Source: an uncultured Clostridia bacterium (GTDB lineage: Bacteria; Bacillota_A; Clostridia; TANB77; CAG-508). From it: a stretch of 11,483 nt of DNA. This document shows, in pieces, positions 6,289 to 11,483 of the stretch. The notes below the pieces were generated by a model that had not been told where the DNA came from, made no database searches, and was given only the letters and a program-made list of their open reading frames with translations. The position numbers were made by a program, and so were the translations under genes. The stretch is from assembly GCA_947628465.1 (NCBI GenBank), contig CANQZZ010000034.1, positions 1 to 11,483 of the forward strand. The letters are read 5' to 3'. Numbering within the stretch: the first letter of the stretch is position 1; every line of letters begins with the position of its first letter.

Positions 6289-7329
6289 ATGGCTAGAAAA
6301 ATGATTCAAAGAAATTTAATTAACAATGCAGTTCAGGCATATTTTGCAGCTATAGAAATTCATAATAAGCCTAAAATTGAATATAGATATGAAACTACAA
6401 GCATTTTAATTATAAATGCTTGGGAATTAATATTAAAAGCTTTTGTTAGAAAAAATATAAAAGGAAGAAGTATATTCAAACCAAAAAACATGAAAAAACC
6501 AGGTATAGAAAAAGAAACATTACCTTTAAAAGTTATTGTATCATATTGTTTAGAATACCTAAATGCAATTGATCCAAATAATTTTTTTAAAGCTACAGCA
6601 GAAAACATATTGAAAATTGAGGAATATAGAGATAAGTCAATACATTTTTATAATGAAAAAATAGAACCCATAATTTTTTCTTTAGTGGCAAAAAGTTCAT
6701 ATGATTTTATTAGATTCTTAAAAGAATACTTTGATAAAGATATTATAGAAGATGAAAGAATGTATATAATGCCAATAGGTTTCAAATTGCCATTTGATCC
6801 AATTAAATTTTTTACTAATGAATATGCTGAAATGACTAATTCAGAAGAGTGTAAAGAGTTCATAAAAAGTACAATTAATTCTATTGAAATGCTAAAAGAC
6901 CAAGGAGTAGAAGATTCAATAGTAATAGGTTTCAATGTAAAAGTCGATAGTATAAGAAATATAAAAAATACTGATTTCTTAATAGCTATAGATAACGAGA
7001 ATGGAAAAGAAGTAAAAATAACAAAGAAAAGAGAATTAATAATATCAAATGATAAAGGTGCACAACATGTATCCATATCACCAGAAGAATTTTATAAAAT
7101 ATATCCGTATACATACTCATCAGTAAGAGATAAGTATAAAAAAATTCATCCGGATTTTAAAGCAGATAGAAAATTCATAGATATTATGCAAAGTGCAAAA
7201 AATAATCCCATATATGCAGCTACATTAGGAAAACATCCAAAAAGCAAATCAAAAGCAGATCCAAGCTATTCTTATTCGGAAAAAATATTTGAATTATTAA
7301 ATGAAAAGTATAAAGAAGAAGAGAATTAA
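6289..7329 (+). CDS. DUF3644 family protein (HEPN-type putative RNase)
   Basis: This 346-residue cytoplasmic protein has a DUF3644 N-terminus: NNAVQAYFAAIEIHNKP, then YRYETTSILIINAWELILKAF at about 32-52. The motif R114-D-K-S-I-H119 fits the Rx4H signature of HEPN ribonucleases found in toxin and abortive-infection systems. The middle part (about 145-260) is a helical and then beta-rich segment. The C-terminal 80 residues (SPEEFYKIYPYTYSSV through HPDFKADRKFIDIMQ to YSYSEKIFELLNEKY) look like the separate conserved tail that accompanies DUF3644 and may handle nucleic acid. The ATG follows GAAGGGA (6274-6280) at 8 nt. It appears monocistronic, with a terminator on each side. A defence role is inferred from the family and location; an RNase activity is likely but not proven. 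Confidence 0.8.
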   Translation: MARKMIQRNLINNAVQAYFAAIEIHNKPKIEYRYETTSILIINAWELILKAFVRKNIKGRSIFKPKNMKKPGIEKETLPLKVIVSYCLEYLNAIDPNNFFKATAENILKIEEYRDKSIHFYNEKIEPIIFSLVAKSSYDFIRFLKEYFDKDIIEDERMYIMPIGFKLPFDPIKFFTNEYAEMTNSEECKEFIKSTINSIEMLKDQGVEDSIVIGFNVKVDSIRNIKNTDFLIAIDNENGKEVKITKKRELIISNDKGAQHVSISPEEFYKIYPYTYSSVRDKYKKIHPDFKADRKFIDIMQSAKNNPIYAATLGKHPKSKSKADPSYSYSEKIFELLNEKYKEEEN

Positions 7330-7342
7330 CACTTCTCTTTTT
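7319..7342 (+). terminator. Terminator overlapping the DUF3644 stop codon
   Basis: AAGAGAA (7319-7325) pairs with TTCTCTT (7333-7339) around a 7-nt loop and continues into T residues up to 7342. The stem contains the last codons and the stop codon begins the loop, a compact arrangement. Confidence 0.55.
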
Positions 7343-7383
7343 AGACATATAATTTTCATAAATTTGAAAAAAGTATATAAAAA

Positions 7384-7419
7384 TCCAAAGTTTTTTCAAA
7401 ATTTTGAAAAAACTTTGGA
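7384..7419. repeat. 36-bp perfect palindrome between convergent genes
   Basis: TCCAAAGTTTTTTCAAAA (7384-7401) is followed immediately by its exact reverse complement (7402-7419). It lies between the end of the DUF3644 gene and the end of the minus-strand gene at 7433. Its position and symmetry fit a bidirectional terminator, although no T tract follows on either side beyond the T run inside the arm. It could also be a protein-binding or cruciform site. Confidence 0.7.
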
Positions 7420-7432
7420 AATCTAAAATAAA

Positions 7433-7729
7433 TTAATCTTCAAAACATCCCATAGCTATTTGTGAACCATCCACGAAGCCATTTCTGTAATACTTTTCAT
7501 TCCAATATATAAGGTAGTCCATAAAATTTTTATCAAGCTCATCTAATTGCTTTTGAACATATTTTTTATTTTGATTAGGAACATTATTTAATATCTTTTC
7601 AGATATTTCATCAAAATTTATACAATACTTCTTGTCTTGAGGAGATGTTGCACAAAAAGCAGTTTCCTCTCTAAATTCTAACCATTCTTTTAATATATCA
7701 TCTTCATTTACTTCTCTAAAATTCATCAT
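7433..7729 (-). CDS. Small acidic hypothetical protein
   Basis: This 98-residue acidic protein is predicted to be mostly helical. The ATG at 7729 (a second ATG follows directly) lies 7 nt after AAGGAG on the minus strand, so translation is well supported. The last third, YLIYWNEKYYRNGFVDGSQI with AMGCFED at the end, resembles the C-terminus of small Firmicute proteins of unknown function (a YxxGFxxGxxI pattern, as in DUF6809-like proteins). That likeness is weak. It shares orientation with tnpV upstream, separated by a long hairpin, and is probably part of the same mobile-element cargo. No function is assigned. Confidence 0.6.
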   Translation of the reverse strand: MMNFREVNEDDILKEWLEFREETAFCATSPQDKKYCINFDEISEKILNNVPNQNKKYVQKQLDELDKNFMDYLIYWNEKYYRNGFVDGSQIAMGCFED

Positions 7730-7758
7730 AATAATTCTCCTTACAATTTATTTTTTAT

Positions 7759-7856
7759 AAAAGGGATTGGGACTTGTACCATTGCATAGAATTTGAAAAT
7801 ACGAAAAATTCGTGTGAACAAATTCATTGCTTGCTAGGACAAGAATTAATCCTTTT
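7759..7856. repeat. Long imperfect hairpin (about 98 nt) between tnpV and the small acidic gene
   Basis: Nested arms pair across the whole segment: AAAAGG (7759-7764) with CCTTTT (7851-7856), ATT (7766-7768) with AAT (7848-7850), CTTGT (7773-7777) with ACAAG (7839-7843), GCA (7784-7786) with TGC (7828-7830), GAATTTG (7789-7795) with CAAATTC (7819-7825), and ACGAA (7801-7805) with TTCGT (7809-7813). The order is fully nested, so one RNA or cruciform can form. It could be a miniature inverted-repeat element, a structured 5' leader of the acidic gene, or an element end. Confidence 0.5.
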
Positions 7857-7867
7857 AAGATTTTTAT

Positions 7868-8224
7868 TTAACAGTAAATTAACTCATTAAGTACAATTTC
7901 TTCAGCTCTATTTTTAATATTGTTCATACATCTAACCCACTCTAATTGACTTTTTTGTTTCAAGTTTTCATCAACTTTTTCTTCCTTAGCAACTTCATAA
8001 ATAATCTTTTTTACTCTGCTATTTGCAATTTTATCAATCTCAATTAAGTGTTCTGGTAATGTACCATTTAATATTAAATCGCTATATAAACCTAGCTTAT
8101 GTTTCTTTATATACTCTAATCTTAAATGCCCATATAATCCAATATGGTAATCTGTTTCAGTTCCTTTTATTGCTAAATCAGGAATTAAATAATCCCCTTC
8201 TTTGTGATAAGTAATTTTTTTCAT
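7868..8224 (-). CDS. tnpV: TnpV family transposon-encoded protein
   Basis: This 118-residue protein matches TnpV, first known from the Tn4451/Tn4453 chloramphenicol-resistance transposons of clostridia and common in Firmicute integrative elements. Hallmarks are the N-terminal ITYHKEGDYLIPDL, the IGLYGHLRLEYIKKHK segment, and the C-terminal LEWVRCMNNIKNRAEEIV (94-111). Its role is unknown; it is not the recombinase (TnpX is). The start at 8224 follows TTTGGAGG on the minus strand; an upstream in-frame TTG at 8239 overlaps that site and is rejected. No serine recombinase, mobilisation or resistance gene of such an element is in the window, so this is either an element edge or a leftover. Confidence in the family is high. 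Confidence 0.9.
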   Translation of the reverse strand: MKKITYHKEGDYLIPDLAIKGTETDYHIGLYGHLRLEYIKKHKLGLYSDLILNGTLPEHLIEIDKIANSRVKKIIYEVAKEEKVDENLKQKSQLEWVRCMNNIKNRAEEIVLNELIYC

Positions 8225-8253
8225 AATCAAAACCTCCAAAATAAATTTTTAGG

Positions 8254-8315
8254 TTCCCCATTTTTTATTTTTATTGAGAACATGTGTGTAAAATTCTTGG
8301 GGAAATAATGGGGAA
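8254..8315. repeat. Inverted repeat in the tnpV leader
   Basis: TTCCCCATT (8254-8262) and AATGGGGAA (8307-8315) form a perfect 9-bp inverted repeat with a 44-bp spacer, upstream of tnpV on the minus strand. A third, partial GGGGAA lies at 8299-8304. It may be a leader hairpin or an operator for tnpV. No clear promoter was placed with it. Confidence 0.4.
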
Positions 8316-8423
8316 AAAATTTTCAAAAAAGCACAAAAAAATACACAAATGTTTGCTATGCCAAAAACCCCGAAGGCGTTAAAATACCAGCCAAAACCCT
8401 TGATTTCACTAAAGTACAGAAAA

Positions 8424-8481
8424 CAGGCAGGTCGCCCTCATAACCCGAAGGTAGATAGTTTGAGTCTATTTCTCGCAATCA
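8424..8481 (+). pseudogene. Degenerate 3' portion of an initiator-type tRNA-Met (possible att site)
   Basis: The anticodon loop CTCATAA (8437-8443, anticodon CAT) and the following CCCGAAGGT match initiator tRNA-Met. A T arm follows, GATAG (8454-8458), TTTGAGT, CTATT (8466-8470), then an acceptor-like TCTCGCA (8471-8477), A, and TCA in place of CCA. Upstream, GGCAGGTCG resembles the end of the D arm, but no acceptor 5' strand is found, the inner anticodon pairs are lost and the T loop has T for the conserved C. It cannot be a working tRNA. Integrases often target tRNA 3' ends, and tnpV is close by, so an old attachment site is a reasonable reading. Confidence 0.55.
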
Positions 8482-8863
8482 AATATCAATATTTTAGAAA
8501 TATATTTATACCTAAAATAAATTATATTTAGGCATAAAAAGAGAAACTAAGTGTAATCTAGTTAAAAAATATATTATATTAGTAGTTAATATATTAAAGT
8601 TCACGAAGTATACTTCTTTTTTAAATATCTAAATCTAAAAGATAATCTCTTAATTATTATGATTATCCTTAACTGGATTATATGTAAATGTGTGGAATAG
8701 TTGTACAAAAATATTTTAAAAGAAAGAATTTAGTATTACTGAAAAATATAAAATGCACCTAATAAATTTTTATATCAATAGTAGGTATTCATATGATATT
8801 TTTTAAAATAGTAAATAAAATGTTGTAGATATATTACAAAAATATTTCAAACATATTAAATTC
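8482..8863. other. Gene-free AT-rich stretch
   Basis: No supported gene is seen on either strand. Two small hairpins occur: CCTAAA (8511-8516) with TTTAGG (8527-8532), and the palindrome GAAGTATACTTC (8605-8616) followed by six T residues, a possible weak terminator. The rest is A/T-rich sequence without recognisable sites. Confidence 0.5.
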
Positions 8864-8906
8864 TGGCGTTTTGGCGTTTCCTCCTTGATTTTATTTTTGC
8901 TATAAT
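8864..8906 (+). promoter_or_regulatory. Extended -10 promoter with tandem TGGCGTTT operator repeats
   Basis: TGC-TATAAT (8898-8906) is a consensus extended -10 box, 31 nt before the ribbon-helix-helix gene. There is no good -35. Instead, two perfect, abutting copies of TGGCGTTT (8864-8871 and 8872-8879) sit at and just above the -35 position, markedly GC-rich for this region. Ribbon-helix-helix proteins commonly bind short tandem repeats, so this looks like an autoregulatory operator. Confidence 0.6.
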
Positions 8907-8936
8907 GTATCATATTAATGAATTATGAGGTGAGTT

Positions 8937-9086
8937 ATGAGAGATACAAGAATAAGCATTAGGTTAAGCGAAGAAGAACACACAAAGCTAAAGATTATTG
9001 CAGCAATGAAAAAACAAAGTATGCAGAATATTATTTTAGAATATATCCGTAAAGAAATTAAAAAGGAGGATAAAAAAAGTGGCTAA
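8937..9086 (+). CDS. Small ribbon-helix-helix (CopG/Arc-type) regulator
   Basis: This 49-residue protein starts with a beta strand, TRISIRLSEEEHTKLK, and continues with two helices around AAMKKQSMQNIILEYIRKEI. This is the typical ribbon-helix-helix pattern, with alternating residues in the strand for reading the DNA major groove as a dimer. The ATG at 8937 follows AGGTGA (8928-8933). Its stop overlaps the start of the first methyltransferase by 8 nt, so the two are translationally coupled. It probably represses its own promoter through the TGGCGTTT repeats and so controls methyltransferase dose, as control proteins do in many restriction-modification operons. The regulatory target is inference. 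Confidence 0.75.
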   Translation: MRDTRISIRLSEEEHTKLKIIAAMKKQSMQNIILEYIRKEIKKEDKKSG

Positions 9087-10233
9087 GATTAATGCAATGT
9101 CTTTATTTGCAAATGTAGGAATAGCAGAAACATATTTAAAAGAAATAGGAATAGATGTAGTATTAGCCAATGAATTAGATCATCAAAGAGCAAAATTTTA
9201 CAATTATTTATACCCTTCTACTAATATGATAGAAGGGGATATTACTGATATTAATATTCAAGACAAACTAATAAAATTAGCTCAAAAAGAGAAAGTTGAT
9301 TTAATTATGGCTACTCCTCCATGTCAAGGGATGAGTACTGCTGGAAAAAAAGATAAAGATGATATAAGAAATTTATTAATTAAGGATGCTGTAAAAATTA
9401 TAAAATGCGTAAAACCTAAATTTATATTTTTTGAAAATGTGCCAGAACAATTAAATACATATATAACATATAATAATTCAGAAGTTCTAATACCTGACTT
9501 TTTAAAACAAGAACTTGAAGAGGAATATATTTTTAATGATGAATGCATAATTAATGCTGCTGACTATGGTGTCCCACAGTTAAGAGAAAGAGCAATTATA
9601 CTTTTATCAAGAAAAGATATAAATAGGGTATGGAAATTTCCAAAAAAAGATAATGAAATAGTAACTATGGAAAAGGCCATTGGTGATTTGCCATCATTAG
9701 ATCCTGAAATATATGATTTGTCTTACGAAAAACAATTGGAAATTTTTCCTGAATTTGAAAAAAAGAAGGAAAGAGGTTTGTCTGTTTCAAAATGGCATTA
9801 TCCACCAAAACATGTATATAGGCAAATATATAGTTTAATGCATACGCCTACTGGAGAAACTGCATTTAATAATATAGATTTATTTAAGCCAAAGAAAAAA
9901 GATGGAACCTTTACCAAAGGATTTAAAAATACATATAAAAGACAAGAGTGGGATAAACCCGCATATACAGTTACTATGTTTAATAGGACTATAGGATCTC
10001 AAAATAATGTTCATCCTGGAAGATATATAGGTAAAGATAAGGAAGGATATGATTTATATTCTGATGCAAGAGTCTTAACAATATATGAGTTAATGCTTAT
10101 TACATCATTGCCTAAAGATTGGAATATACCTAATTGGGCATCAGAACATTTTATTAGACAAGTTATAGGTGAAGGAATACCACCATTACTTGTTAAAAAG
10201 ATTATGCAGGAGCTGATAAAAATAAATGAATAG
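9079..10233 (+). CDS. C5-cytosine DNA methyltransferase 1
   Basis: This 384-residue enzyme transfers methyl from S-adenosylmethionine to cytosine C5. Motif I is SLFANVGIAETYL (8-20), an unusual form of FxGxG. Motif IV is P80-P-C82-Q-G with catalytic C82, motif VI is E119-N-V-P, and motif VIII is Q167-L-R-E-R171 after ADYGVP. The recognition region spans about 200-295, the motif IX-like RVLTIYELMLITSLP is at 311-325, and motif X is reshaped as VIGEGIPP (342-349). The start is GTG 9079, 9 nt after GGAGG (9065-9069). The NVGxAETY and GEGIPP variants recall the methyltransferases of Type IIS systems that use two enzymes, one per strand; I cannot name the target. It overlaps the regulator and the next methyltransferase by 8 nt each. 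All catalytic residues are present. Confidence 0.92.
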   Translation: MAKINAMSLFANVGIAETYLKEIGIDVVLANELDHQRAKFYNYLYPSTNMIEGDITDINIQDKLIKLAQKEKVDLIMATPPCQGMSTAGKKDKDDIRNLLIKDAVKIIKCVKPKFIFFENVPEQLNTYITYNNSEVLIPDFLKQELEEEYIFNDECIINAADYGVPQLRERAIILLSRKDINRVWKFPKKDNEIVTMEKAIGDLPSLDPEIYDLSYEKQLEIFPEFEKKKERGLSVSKWHYPPKHVYRQIYSLMHTPTGETAFNNIDLFKPKKKDGTFTKGFKNTYKRQEWDKPAYTVTMFNRTIGSQNNVHPGRYIGKDKEGYDLYSDARVLTIYELMLITSLPKDWNIPNWASEHFIRQVIGEGIPPLLVKKIMQELIKINE

Positions 10234-11371
10234 ATTAAAAGGATTATCGTTGTTTTCAAATGTTGGAGTTGCAGAAACATATTTAAAAGAAACAGGAATA
10301 GATATTTTAATTGCAAATGAGATAGATGAAACAAGAGCAAAATTTTATAAACACTTATATCCTGAATGTGAAATGATTAACAATGACATTACAAAAGATG
10401 AAACACAAAGAATAATTATTGAAAAAGCTAAAAAATTAAAAATTGATTTTATTATAGCAACTCCACCATGTCAAGGTATGAGTCTTGCAGGAAAAATGGA
10501 TCCCACAGATAAACGAAATCAGTTAATCTATTATGCAATAGAAATAATAAAAGAAATAAAACCAAAATATATATTATTAGAAAACGTACCACAAGCTTTG
10601 AAAACAAAAATAAATATATGTGGAAATGAGATATTAATACCAGAGTATATACATAAAGAGTTAGAAAACAATTATAATTTTGCTGAAAAAAGTATAATTA
10701 GTGCAATGGATTATGATGTTCCTCAAATGAGGAAAAGAAATATATTTTTAATTTCTAGGAAAGATATGAAATATATATGGCAAATTCCTCCTAAAAAAAA
10801 GATTATAACATTAAAGGAAGCTATATATGATATACCATCGGTAGATCCTTTATTAAAAGAAGGCTTACAAGAAACTCTAAAATTATTTCCAAATTATGAA
10901 AACAAAAGAAAAGAAGCATTAAAAATCTCAAAATTTCATTATCCACCAACACATTCAAAAAAACATGTTATATCAATGATGTATACTCCTAGTGGTGATA
11001 CAGCATTTAATAATCAAAAATATTTTCCTAAAAAGGATAATGGAGAAAAAGTTAATGGTCATTATAATACATATAGAAGATTTGAATGGAATAAGCCTGC
11101 TAGAACAATTACTCAAAATAATGGAGTAATTTCTTCTCTTTGTTGTGTTCATCCTGGAAGGTATATTGGTAAGGACAAAGAAGGATATGACATGTATTCT
11201 GATGCAAGAGTTTTAACTATATATGAATTATTAATAGTTTTCTCTTTGCCGACAAATTGGAATATACCTGATTGGGCTAATGATAATTTAATTAGAAAGG
11301 TTATTGGTGAAGGAATACCTCCAAAATTAGTTCAAAACTTAGTTAAAGAGTTAATAAAAAATATAAGTTGA
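10226..11371 (+). CDS. C5-cytosine DNA methyltransferase 2 (paralog of the upstream gene)
   Basis: This 381-residue protein is clearly homologous along its whole length to the preceding enzyme. Motif I is SLFSNVGVAETYL (8-20), C82 lies in PPCQG, E119-N-V-P is motif VI, Q167-M-R-K-R171 is motif VIII, followed by RVLTIYELLIVFSLP and VIGEGIPP. The two differ most in the recognition half. For example, the stretch before HPGRYIGKDKEGYD reads TMFNRTIGSQNNV in copy 1 but TQNNGVISSLCCV in copy 2, so they probably read different sequences or opposite strands of one asymmetric site. The ATG overlaps the end of copy 1 by 8 nt. The nearest ribosome site (AGGAG, 10208-10212) is 13 nt away, so coupling to copy 1 is likely. 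A terminator follows and no endonuclease gene is seen. Confidence 0.92.
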   Translation: MNRLKGLSLFSNVGVAETYLKETGIDILIANEIDETRAKFYKHLYPECEMINNDITKDETQRIIIEKAKKLKIDFIIATPPCQGMSLAGKMDPTDKRNQLIYYAIEIIKEIKPKYILLENVPQALKTKINICGNEILIPEYIHKELENNYNFAEKSIISAMDYDVPQMRKRNIFLISRKDMKYIWQIPPKKKIITLKEAIYDIPSVDPLLKEGLQETLKLFPNYENKRKEALKISKFHYPPTHSKKHVISMMYTPSGDTAFNNQKYFPKKDNGEKVNGHYNTYRRFEWNKPARTITQNNGVISSLCCVHPGRYIGKDKEGYDMYSDARVLTIYELLIVFSLPTNWNIPDWANDNLIRKVIGEGIPPKLVQNLVKELIKNIS

Positions 11372-11395
11372 GGGAAAAAATCTCTCAACTTTTAT
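11365..11395 (+). terminator. Terminator of the methyltransferase operon
   Basis: AAGTTGAGGGA (11365-11375) pairs over 11 bp, with one G-U pair, with TCTCTCAACTT (11381-11391) around an A5 loop. It runs into TTTTA and overlaps the stop codon. It ends the operon right after the second methyltransferase, so no further gene is likely on the same transcript. Confidence 0.75.
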
Positions 11396-11407
11396 TGATA
11401 TTAGTGA

Positions 11408-11433
11408 AACCCCATGCTATGCATGGGGTTCAA
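11408..11433 (+). mobile_element. IS200/IS605-like terminal hairpin (solo end)
   Basis: AACCCCATGC (11408-11417) pairs perfectly over 10 bp with GCATGGGGTT (11421-11430) around a TAT loop, followed by CAAG. A subterminal GC-rich hairpin ending in GGGGTTCAA(G) is typical of the right end of IS200/IS605 elements and of the 3' end of their TnpB guide RNAs. No tnpA or tnpB is visible, so this would be a solo end or a palindrome-associated miniature element. An ordinary second terminator is less likely, as no T tract follows. The final 50 bases (11434-11483) show no supported gene. Confidence 0.45.
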
Positions 11434-11483
11434 GAAAGCTTTTAGCATTGAGTAAAGTAACAGAAAAAATCATCTCCATATGA

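Noticed and set aside
6648..7076. Minus-strand open frame of 142 codons inside the DUF3644 gene
   Set aside because: It is the shadow of a well-supported gene on the other strand; its product is Ser/Ile/Phe-rich with no domain.
8424..8481. A functional tRNA-Met gene
   Set aside because: No 5' acceptor strand or complete D arm is found, the anticodon stem is broken, and the conserved T-loop C is missing.
8349..8531. 60-codon plus-strand open frame over the tRNA remnant
   Set aside because: It has no ribosome site, and the sequence is better explained as a tRNA-Met fragment and spacer.
10011..10340. Minus-strand open frame of 109 codons across the methyltransferase junction
   Set aside because: It is antisense to two strongly supported genes, and its product is Leu/Phe-rich without motifs.
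1..11483. A CRISPR array or retron-like reverse transcriptase
   Set aside because: No regularly spaced repeats and no reverse transcriptase motifs were seen on either strand.

Overview
This is a very AT-rich window from a low-GC Firmicute, most likely a clostridial relative. The genes have strong AGGAG-type ribosome sites and standard stop codons, and the mobile-DNA parts (TnpV, a group II intron relic) fit that group. It reads as accessory DNA: defence-type gene modules separated by strong hairpins and by debris of mobile elements. No housekeeping gene is visible.

Layout. (1) 1-72 is the tail of an unrecognised gene, closed by a good terminator. (2) 268-1753 is a toxin-antitoxin module. A well-formed sigma-A promoter overlaps an inverted-repeat operator, followed by an MqsR-family mRNA interferase toxin whose 5' end is broken by an in-frame TAA, then an unusual three-part antitoxin (MqsA-like zinc ribbon, HTH, Panacea/SocA-like domain). 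(3) 1803-1843 looks like a decayed domain V of a group II intron. (4) 1868-6227 is one apparent operon with its own promoter and terminator. It encodes a MazG/dCTPase-like nucleotide pyrophosphohydrolase, a DUF4238 protein, a PD-(D/E)XK nuclease fused to a DUF2075 (Schlafen group 3-like) helicase, a 61-residue zinc-knuckle protein and a two-TM membrane protein. This is the best candidate in the window for an undescribed, probably antiphage, system. (5) 6244-7342 is a monocistronic DUF3644 gene, a HEPN-type protein with an intact Rx4H motif, also typical of defence loci.

(6) 7384-8224 lies on the minus strand: a 36-bp perfect palindrome, a small acidic unknown gene, a long imperfect hairpin of about 98 nt, and tnpV, a marker of Tn4451-type and related integrative elements. 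(7) 8424-8481 is a degenerate 3' portion of an initiator-type tRNA-Met, a plausible old attachment site, followed by about 380 bp with no gene. (8) 8864-11395 is a compact operon: tandem TGGCGTTT operator-like repeats, an extended -10 promoter, a 49-residue ribbon-helix-helix regulator and two paralogous C5-cytosine DNA methyltransferases, each overlapping its upstream neighbour by 8 nt, closed by a terminator. No restriction endonuclease is visible. (9) A GC-rich perfect hairpin followed by TTCAAG at 11408-11433 resembles an IS200/IS605-type transposon end.

How it fits together. The window is a patchwork of autonomous nucleic-acid-targeting cassettes: mRNA interferase/antitoxin, dNTP hydrolase plus nuclease-helicase, HEPN RNase, and modification methyltransferases. 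They are interspersed with transposon, intron and tRNA remnants, as expected of a defence island inside or next to an integrative element. Family assignments rest on motifs read by eye; no database search was possible.
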